Source of the DNA: Bacillus pumilus
GTDB taxonomy: Bacteria; Bacillota; Bacilli; Bacillales; Bacillaceae
Length of the DNA: 64,000 nt
Direction: 5' to 3'
Assembly (NCBI RefSeq): GCF_003431975.1
Contig: NZ_CP027116.1
Coordinates: forward strand, 3,224,001 to 3,288,000
In this document: in pieces, positions 58,161 through 64,000 of the stretch
How positions within the stretch are numbered: the first letter of the stretch is position 1
Layout: the number at the start of each line of letters is the position of its first letter
The notes under the pieces: generated by a model
What the model was told of the DNA's origin: nothing
What the model saw: only the letters and a program-made list of their open reading frames with translations
Database searches by the model: none
Made by a program: the position numbers and the translations under genes

Positions 58161-59718
58161 ATGACTCCAAAGACTTCTTTTGTTTCAATAATGCTTGGAA
58201 CGTCTCTTCCAGCTCCTGAGTCGGCTCAATACTTAAACGGCTGAGCACCTCTGACAGCTGCATATCAATTATCAGAAGCTCTTCTTCTCTTTGTGTAGCA
58301 GCTGGTTTGTCTTCCTTTTGTTTATACGCTTCATATGTGCCGTCAAATGCTTCAATGCGTTTTTCGTGTACATGGAAAATGCGAGTGGCCACCTCTTCGA
58401 TCAGTCTGCGATCATGGGAAACAAACACAACAGTTCCTGGGTAATCCTTCAATAGCCCTTCAAGCGCTTCGACTGCCGCCAGATCTAGAAAATTCGTCGG
58501 TTCATCCAGCATGAGGACATTGGCATCGCTGACAAGTAAGGATGCAAGCATGGTCTTCACCCGTTCCCCCCCGCTTAACACCCCTACAGGTTTATATACA
58601 TCATCCCCTCGAAACCCAAGACGCGCCAAAACTGTTCGAACCACTGTCTCATCTTGAACAGCCTCTTTCAGTGCATTTTGTAAAATCGATTCATCTACCT
58701 TCAGTCCAGAAAGATCCTGACGAAAATAGCCAAGCTTGACGGCTTCTGAACGAAAAACTCCACGATGTCCATTCACAAGCATTCGGAGAAATGTCGTTTT
58801 GCCGCTCCCATTTTTTCCGATAATGGCGACTTTGTCCCCGCCTCTCACTTCCACATTTGCCTGCTTCCAAAGCAATCGATCGCCCGCTTTGCCATCTACA
58901 TGTTCTACCCGCAAAACGGTACGACTCGCTACTTCCTTCATTGTATGCTGAGTCATTTGAATGGGCTGAATGTCCTTTACTCTCTCAACCTTTTCTAATT
59001 TCTCCATCCTTGTTTCAATGGATTTGGCTGTTTTTTGCAGCTTTTTTTGCTTATTTGCATAGTAGGGTTTTGCCATTTTTGGCCCTGAAGATTTTAGTTT
59101 TTGAGATGGCTTTGTTGCTTTGTCAGCTTTTTTCTTCTTTTTTTCCAGCGCATGCTCTAACTGTTTTTTCTTTTGTGTGTAAGCTTCGAATGCTTCCTTC
59201 TGCTGACGATGGGCCAGCTCTTTTTGCTGTGCAAAATACGTGTAGTTGCCTTTGTATTGATTGAGCCGTCCATCATCCAGCTCCCAAATCTCCGTACATA
59301 CGGCATCTAAAAAAGCACGATCATGTGAAACGACAATGAGTGCCCCTTGGTAATGATGTAGCTTCTCTTCCAGCCACTCAATGTGCTCTGTATCCAAATG
59401 AGTCGTCGGTTCATCTGCTAATAAAAGCGCAGACGGGCGGTTTAACGCACTTTCAATATAAGTCTGGGTCATCTCACCACCACTCTGTGTGCCCTCCGCT
59501 TGCTTCAGCTGAGGAAGGAGTGTACAAGTCGTTGTGGCAGCAAATGTGCCACTGTCTGGTTTCTCTTGCCCTGCCAGCACATGCAATAAAGTCGTTTTCC
59601 CGCTGCCATTTATCCCGACAAGGCCGATGCGGTCTCCTTGATGGATGGCAAGCTCCTCAATATTAAATAACAAGCGATCTTTTCGAAACACCTTTAACTG
59701 ATTGGCTTTGACTAACAT
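58159..59718 (-). CDS. ABC-F family ATPase, probable ribosome-protection (antibiotic resistance) protein
   Basis: 519 residues, two ABC domains and no membrane segment. First Walker A GINGSGKTT (35-43), second GKNGSGKTT (near 330); second signature LSGGERVK; Walker B LLLADEPTTHLD and LMLDEPTNFLD. The first signature is SGGEM. A long lysine-rich linker (about 190-270) between the domains reaches the ribosomal P site in this family. It resembles the Vga/Lsa/VmlR group that removes lincosamides, streptogramins and pleuromutilins; subgroup not settled. The start is ATG at 59718 with AAAGGAG upstream. A leader peptide and attenuator precede it. Confidence 0.88.
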   Translation of the reverse strand: MLVKANQLKVFRKDRLLFNIEELAIHQGDRIGLVGINGSGKTTLLHVLAGQEKPDSGTFAATTTCTLLPQLKQAEGTQSGGEMTQTYIESALNRPSALLLADEPTTHLDTEHIEWLEEKLHHYQGALIVVSHDRAFLDAVCTEIWELDDGRLNQYKGNYTYFAQQKELAHRQQKEAFEAYTQKKKQLEHALEKKKKKADKATKPSQKLKSSGPKMAKPYYANKQKKLQKTAKSIETRMEKLEKVERVKDIQPIQMTQHTMKEVASRTVLRVEHVDGKAGDRLLWKQANVEVRGGDKVAIIGKNGSGKTTFLRMLVNGHRGVFRSEAVKLGYFRQDLSGLKVDESILQNALKEAVQDETVVRTVLARLGFRGDDVYKPVGVLSGGERVKTMLASLLVSDANVLMLDEPTNFLDLAAVEALEGLLKDYPGTVVFVSHDRRLIEEVATRIFHVHEKRIEAFDGTYEAYKQKEDKPAATQREEELLIIDMQLSEVLSRLSIEPTQELEETFQALLKQKKSLES

Positions 59719-59749
59719 CCAACCCTCTCCTTTCGTATCAGGAGACATG

Positions 59750-59779
59750 AAAAAGCCTCCTATTCTCAGAATAGGAGGC
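59750..59779 (-). terminator. Attenuator hairpin in the ABC-F leader
   Basis: GCCTCCTATT / AATAGGAGGC perfect stem with a 5-base loop, followed on the minus strand by TTTTT, 32 bases before the gene's start codon and 26 bases after the leader peptide stop. An intrinsic terminator inside the leader. Confidence 0.85.
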
Positions 59780-59804
59780 AAAATGGTGTACAAAAATAAG
59801 CGGA

Positions 59805-59840
59805 TCAATCCAAGGTGACGTGCCGTTCAAATTTGAACAT
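59805..59840 (-). CDS. Leader peptide MFKFERHVTLD of the ABC-F gene
   Basis: 11 codons and TGA, with GGGGG 6 bases before the ATG. It ends 26 bases before the attenuator stem. The layout (short translated leader, then terminator, then ABC-F gene) is that of drug-induced transcription attenuation: a ribosome stalled by antibiotic on the leader would free the downstream gene. Known in principle for vmlR and related genes; inferred here. Confidence 0.6.
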   Translation of the reverse strand: MFKFERHVTLD

Positions 59841-59904
59841 ACACATCCCCCGACTCAATCATCTCATTCTTTGATTCCCAAGCTGTACCATCCTATTCCG
59901 AAGC

Positions 59905-59971
59905 TAAAAAATGAAAACGTAGCAAACATGGCAAACCAATGGTTTGCTCAATGCCTTCGTTTTTTCATTTT
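59905..59971 (-). terminator. Long imperfect hairpin downstream of the nik operon
   Basis: Outer arms AAAAATGAAAACG / CGTTTTTTCATTTT and inner AGCAAAC / GTTTGCT (59921-59927 and 59942-59948). On the minus strand it ends in ATTTTTT. Placed 80 bases after the nikE stop; probable terminator of that operon. The stretch 59841-59904 then has room for the ABC-F promoter, which I cannot define. Confidence 0.5.
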
Positions 59972-60050
59972 GCTTACAGGTCATAGGATTAGTACTTCAT
60001 TGCATTGGGTCACCCTTCCGTCGTTTGTTACGTATACGATAAAAGATTGG

Positions 60051-60821
60051 TTATTTTTTGTCAAGCTGAAATGGCATGAGTGAATCCATTAATTTCAGTG
60101 TAAATGGATGAGACACATCAAATAGATCGTCCTTTTTGCATTCTTCCACTACATTTCCTTCATGTAAAAATAGGAGACGGTCACATAGATACACCGCTGC
60201 TTCTACATCATGGGTAATGAGAAGGATGGTCATGTCTAGCTCTTGTTTTAATGTCTCAAGCAACTCCAAAATTTGCACCTGAACAGAGACATCCAGTGAG
60301 CTGAGAATTTCATCTAGTATAAGAATGGCTGGATGCGTTGATATGGCTCGGGCGATGCACACTCGCTGGAGCTGACCGCCGCTTAGCTGATGAGCATACT
60401 GGTTTAGTAAAGAAGAGGGCAGTCTGACTTGTTCAAGCAACGATAAAACCTTCTGATCCACATTCTTTTCCTGCTTTAACAAGCGCAGAGGCTCAGCAAT
60501 GATCTCTTTCACCGTAAAGGAAGGATGAACAGAAGATCGATAATCCTGAAAGACTACACTCATTTTTCCTCGGTTCATCTTCCGCCACGCGTCAACTGGC
60601 TTCCCATCAATCTTTACTTCGCCGCTGTCTATTTTTTCTAAACCGAGCAGGATACGTGCCAATGTACTTTTGCCGCTGCCGCTCTCACCGACTAACCCAG
60701 CACATTGTCCTTTTTCGATTTGAAATGAGACGTTTGATATGCGTGGTTTTGACCGCATTTGCCTGGAAAAAAAACCTTTCTTCTCTCCATGTTTGATGAG
60801 CCCATCGGCTGTGATCAACAT
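60051..60821 (-). CDS. nikE: Nickel-type ABC importer ATPase, NikE-like
   Basis: 256 residues. Walker A GESGSGKST, signature LSGGQLQRV, Walker B LILDEIL, LLITHD. Shorter than OppF, as NikE is. The ATG overlaps the preceding ATPase gene by 7 bases. Assigned to nickel because the binding protein of this operon resembles NikA; another metal complex is possible. Confidence 0.8.
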   Translation of the reverse strand: MLITADGLIKHGEKKGFFSRQMRSKPRISNVSFQIEKGQCAGLVGESGSGKSTLARILLGLEKIDSGEVKIDGKPVDAWRKMNRGKMSVVFQDYRSSVHPSFTVKEIIAEPLRLLKQEKNVDQKVLSLLEQVRLPSSLLNQYAHQLSGGQLQRVCIARAISTHPAILILDEILSSLDVSVQVQILELLETLKQELDMTILLITHDVEAAVYLCDRLLFLHEGNVVEECKKDDLFDVSHPFTLKLMDSLMPFQLDKK

Positions 60822-61630
60822 GGGAAAGCCCTCACTCTCTGCTGCCGCAATGCGTCAAGAGGCGCAGATAATCGATGTCTCGTCTCAATTAAATGCTTTG
60901 TTTGAGGATGCTCAGGCGATGTGAATAGCTTTTCAGCTGGGCGATGCTCAAGCCTCTCGCCTTGATGCATCACCATCACCTCGTCAGCGATCGCCTGAAC
61001 AACGCCTAAATCATGCGAAATGATGATCAAGGCGGCACCTGTTTCTTCTTTCAGCCTCTGTAATTGCATGATGACTTCACGCCGATTATATGCATCGAGC
61101 GACGCAGTTGGTTCATCGGCAATGATCACATGAGGAGAAAGCATCATCGTGATCGCAATCATCACTCGTTGAAGCATACCGCCAGATAATTCGTAAGGAT
61201 ATTGTTTCAGCAATTCATTTGGATTTTTCAAATGAACACGCTCCAGTCCAGCGATGGCATGTGCTTTTCCCTCATTTCCACGTAAGCCCAAATGCCGCTG
61301 GAACGTTTCCATCATTTGATGACCAATGGTTTCGATAGGATTGAACGCATTCATCGCATCCTGTGAGATGAAGCCAATCCGCTTGCCTCTCCACTGCTCA
61401 GCTGTCTGAGTTGTCAATAACTCGCCATCCAACATGATCGCTCCCTCCACTTCTAACGAAGGTGGAACCAAGCCAATTAACGCTTTTGCGACGGTGGATT
61501 TTCCGCTTCCACTTTCTCCAATTACCGCTAAACAGCTTTGTTGTTGTAAGGAGAACGTCATGTTCGCCACGATATCCTTTTGCTGCACTGGATCATGTAC
61601 GGACAGATTTTTTACGTCGATAAAAGGCAA
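60815..61630 (-). CDS. nikD: Nickel-type ABC importer ATPase, NikD-like
   Basis: 271 residues. Walker A GESGSGKST, signature LSGGMLQRV, Walker B VIIADEPT, IISHD. The start is TTG at 61630, 9 bases after GGGAG, located 38 bases inside the nikC-like gene. No ATG alternative near. Confidence 0.8.
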   Translation of the reverse strand: MPFIDVKNLSVHDPVQQKDIVANMTFSLQQQSCLAVIGESGSGKSTVAKALIGLVPPSLEVEGAIMLDGELLTTQTAEQWRGKRIGFISQDAMNAFNPIETIGHQMMETFQRHLGLRGNEGKAHAIAGLERVHLKNPNELLKQYPYELSGGMLQRVMIAITMMLSPHVIIADEPTASLDAYNRREVIMQLQRLKEETGAALIIISHDLGVVQAIADEVMVMHQGERLEHRPAEKLFTSPEHPQTKHLIETRHRLSAPLDALRQQRVRAFPC

Positions 61631-62480
61631 ATGGTCTCGCTCCCTTCTTATTGAAATGATACATGGCAGGGGTCGTGGCCTGCTGCAGGCTGTCTCCTAA
61701 AAAGTTCAGCGCCATGACCACAAATAAGATCGCGAGTCCAGGCGCAAGCATATGGGCTGGATGGGTCACCATCACATTCTTCGCTTCGTTTAGCATCATG
61801 CCCCATTCCGGTGTAGGTGCGCTCACACCTAACCCGAGAAAAGACAGAGCAGATATATTTAAGATGACCCAGCCCGCATCAAGCGTGGCAAAGACAGCAA
61901 TTTCTCCAGATATGCGAGGGAATAGATGCTTCCTTAGTATATAAAAGGAGGAGCCGCCAGACACTTTTACAAACTGAACAGATGGTTCATTCGCATATTG
62001 TAAAACAGACGAACGAATCATCCTTGTATACCAGGCCCATTTCGCTAGAACATTTGCCAAAATAATATTGAACAGTCCAGGCCCAAGTATCCCCACAACA
62101 GCTAGAATCATCACTTCTGCTGGGAAGGAGAGCATGACATCACACAGCCTCATCAACATTCCGTCCACCTTTCCTCGGAAAAAGCCCGCCATGAGTCCAA
62201 GTGAGGTGCCAATGAGCATCGTCAGACACATTGTCAGCATGGCCGCAAGCATTGTGGTCCGAATCCCATATAAAAGCCGTGATAATACGCATCTTCCGAG
62301 CTGATCCGTTCCGAGCGGATAAGTAAGGCTGATGCCGGCATATTTTTGAAGAATGTTTGTTTCTGTTGGATCATGTGGTGCTAATACTGGTGCAAACAGT
62401 CCTGCTAAAGCGACAAGTACTAACAGCCAGATAGAAAGAACCGCCATGCGGTCTTTTTTTAATTGACTCCACCCTATCAT
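61593..62480 (-). CDS. nikC: Nickel-type ABC importer permease, NikC-like
   Basis: 295 residues, five to six helices. LAPHDPTETNILQKY and LGTDQLGRCVLSRLLYGIR (in parts), EAA loop with VSGGSSFYILRKHLFPR. The C-terminal tail (FNKKGARPFAFYRRKKSVRT) is basic and encoded over the start of the next gene. Confidence 0.83.
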   Translation of the reverse strand: MIGWSQLKKDRMAVLSIWLLVLVALAGLFAPVLAPHDPTETNILQKYAGISLTYPLGTDQLGRCVLSRLLYGIRTTMLAAMLTMCLTMLIGTSLGLMAGFFRGKVDGMLMRLCDVMLSFPAEVMILAVVGILGPGLFNIILANVLAKWAWYTRMIRSSVLQYANEPSVQFVKVSGGSSFYILRKHLFPRISGEIAVFATLDAGWVILNISALSFLGLGVSAPTPEWGMMLNEAKNVMVTHPAHMLAPGLAILFVVMALNFLGDSLQQATTPAMYHFNKKGARPFAFYRRKKSVRT

Positions 62481-62485
62481 CGTTC

Positions 62486-63415
62486 TCAGGCCTCCTTTCG
62501 CAGCTGCGGATTCATGGTCATTTGCACAACATCAGCCATGAGGTTACACACAACAAAAAGGAACCCCATCACAAATAAATAGGCTTGAATAATAGGGAAA
62601 TCGGCATGGAAAATAGCTGTTACACACAACCGGCCAACCCCTGGCCAAGCAAAAAGATTTTCAATAATAACCGTGCCAGCAATGAGTTTCGGGATAGACA
62701 TACCAAGTGCTGTCACCGCTAATTGAAGCGCATGTCTCATCACTTTCAATTGAACAGCCCGTTCCTTTAATCCGCGAGCTCTTGCATAAAAAACAAATGG
62801 CTCATGCTGAAATTTCAGAATTTGATTGCGAATGAGTCTCACATAGGTCGATAAGTAGCCCAGCGATAGTGTGACAGCTGGGAGAATAATGGATTTGAAC
62901 CCTTCCATTCCACTCGTATTGACCCAATTGAATTTGACAGAAAAAAGCCAAATAAACAAAATCCCTAACCAAAAACTAGGCATTGAAGCAGCGATAAATA
63001 CAAAAGCGCGCAGTACTCGATCCACCCATGTATGCGCAGCATATGCACAGATCACTCCGAGTAACAAACTCAGTACAATGATGAAAAAGAGCGCTGCTCC
63101 TGCAAGCTGCAATGTGGCAGGCAGCGCCTCCATGATAAGATCAAAAACTGGCTCCTGTGTAACATAACTCCTACCAAAATCCCCTGTTAGTCCATCTTTG
63201 AGCCATGTGACATATCGTATAAGAAATGGCTGATCTAAGCCTAGCTCCTGCCGCATCGATTCAATCATGGCTTCTGTTGGCGTCACTTGATTCACCCGCA
63301 AAGCAACCTCAGCTGGATCATTTGCCCGCATCGTCAGCAGGACAAAGGCAAAGAAAGTAATGAACATCATGAGCGGAAAAAGCAGCAATATTCGTTTTAA
63401 GAGATAGCGTGTCAT
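62486..63415 (-). CDS. nikB: Nickel-type ABC importer permease, NikB-like
   Basis: 309 residues, six helices. N-terminal LLKRILLLFPLMMFITFF, LGLDQPFLIRYVTWLKDGL, EAA loop YARARGLKERAVQLKVMRHAL (split at 20). 15 bases after the binding-protein gene. Confidence 0.83.
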   Translation of the reverse strand: MTRYLLKRILLLFPLMMFITFFAFVLLTMRANDPAEVALRVNQVTPTEAMIESMRQELGLDQPFLIRYVTWLKDGLTGDFGRSYVTQEPVFDLIMEALPATLQLAGAALFFIIVLSLLLGVICAYAAHTWVDRVLRAFVFIAASMPSFWLGILFIWLFSVKFNWVNTSGMEGFKSIILPAVTLSLGYLSTYVRLIRNQILKFQHEPFVFYARARGLKERAVQLKVMRHALQLAVTALGMSIPKLIAGTVIIENLFAWPGVGRLCVTAIFHADFPIIQAYLFVMGFLFVVCNLMADVVQMTMNPQLRKEA

Positions 63416-63430
63416 GTCTCCGCCCCCTCT

Positions 63431-64000
63431 TTATGACGAAAAATACATACGGTCAAAGGGAATTTCATACTGTGACACATGAAAACCAATACCTTTCAGG
63501 CGCTTATTATAGACGGCCTTTGTCACAGAATAAGAGATTGGGATATAGATATTTTCATCATGAATATACGTCAAGATGTCTCGATACATTTGTTTCCGCT
63601 TTTGCTCATCTCGTTCTACCAATACTTTCGTAATCGTCTCGTCCAGCCACTTTTTCTTCTTCAACCCTAGTTGAGCTTGATAATCAGCATGTGATGCGAC
63701 GCGGAACGAAGAAACATAGGTTTGTGGATCATAAGGAAGTCCCCACGATAGCGAGTACATCAGATCGAATTTCCCTGTTTTCTGGCGGTCTAAAAATGCC
63801 TGTTTTTCTTCTCCTCTAATATCCAGTTTGATCCCAACTTGCTTGAAATCTTGTTGGATCGATTCACTTATCGTTCTTTCGCCTGCATTATCGGAATTAT
63901 AGTAAATGGCGACACTCAGCCTTTTGCCATTTTGATAGCGGTAGCCGTCTTCTTTCAGCTTCCAGCCTGCCTCATCCAGTAATGCCTCTGCTTTCTCTTT
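63431..64000 (-). CDS. nikA: NikA-like nickel-binding protein, C-terminal part (runs off the window)
   Basis: 189 residues plus stop; the frame is open to the window edge. Very like the end of E. coli NikA: LSWGLPYDPQTYVSSFRVASHADYQAQLG against its WGAPYDPHAFLSSMRVPSHADFQAQ, then YRDILTYIHDENIYIPISY and EIPFDRM. Closer to NikA than the protein at 36810. The N-terminus with signal peptide lies outside, as does any NikR or Fur site. Confidence 0.85.
   Translation of the reverse strand, partial: KEKAEALLDEAGWKLKEDGYRYQNGKRLSVAIYYNSDNAGERTISESIQQDFKQVGIKLDIRGEEKQAFLDRQKTGKFDLMYSLSWGLPYDPQTYVSSFRVASHADYQAQLGLKKKKWLDETITKVLVERDEQKRKQMYRDILTYIHDENIYIPISYSVTKAVYNKRLKGIGFHVSQYEIPFDRMYFSS

Noticed and set aside
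59820..60083. Plus-strand open frame of 87 codons in the ABC-F/nik gap
   Set aside because: It runs antisense through the leader peptide and the long hairpin and into nikE, has no ribosome site, and its composition is not protein-like.

Overview
The window is chromosomal DNA of a Bacillus from the B. subtilis clade. Gene order follows the B. subtilis 168 segment from ssrA to slrR (ssrA-smpB-rnr-est-secG, rghR-like genes-catR-opuC-opcR, eno-gpmI-tpiA-pgk-gapA-cggR, lutR-sigL-yvfG, eps, slrR), but with different insertions and losses. That pattern, and the protein sequences, point to the B. pumilus/safensis/altitudinis group; this placement is inference from memory, not from a search. Apart from roughly the first 1.3 kb, composition looks like ordinary Bacillus core genome. 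Most genes lie on the minus strand.

Layout. 1-1045: N-terminal part of a large AT-rich gene just downstream of tmRNA, probably the DISARM helicase DrmA. 1331-5942: tmRNA, SmpB, RNase R, carboxylesterase, SecG (trans-translation, RNA decay, secretion). 6129-8173: an AbrB-like regulator, a small Xre regulator, two tandem RghR-like repressors and a CatR-like regulator; three copies of a TTRAC-N4-GTCAA palindrome lie beside these genes. 8255-12518: OpuC osmolyte ABC transporter and its regulator OpcR. 12574-14268: MarC-family protein, a coiled-coil membrane protein and a GNAT acetyltransferase. 14290-17397: an unassigned cluster of an 89-residue one-helix peptide, an ABC transporter, a minimal HELGH (M50-type) protease and a small membrane protein. 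17654-24771: lower glycolysis operon with its repressor CggR, the CggR operator and promoter. 25067-29436: rocD-rocE with a sigma-54 promoter, and divergent rocR. 29464-31959: lutR, sigL (the sigma-54 that rocR needs) and yvfG.

31980-38432 holds a MATE transporter and a NikA-type ABC importer preceded by a Fur box. 38582-52282 is the biofilm exopolysaccharide operon epsA-I and epsK-N, with no epsJ and no epsO, an EAR-like antitermination element between epsB and epsC, and divergent slrR. 53096-64000: a lone holin-like gene, a Fur-box siderophore importer, a PdaC-like deacetylase, an ABC-F ATPase behind a leader-peptide attenuator, and a second NikABCDE-type importer whose binding protein runs off the window end.

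The main regulatory links are SigL-RocR-rocDE, CggR-glycolysis, SinR/SlrR-eps, OpcR-opuC and Fur-two importers. The least explained parts are the 14290-17397 peptide cluster, the DISARM-like edge at ssrA and the ABC-F leader.
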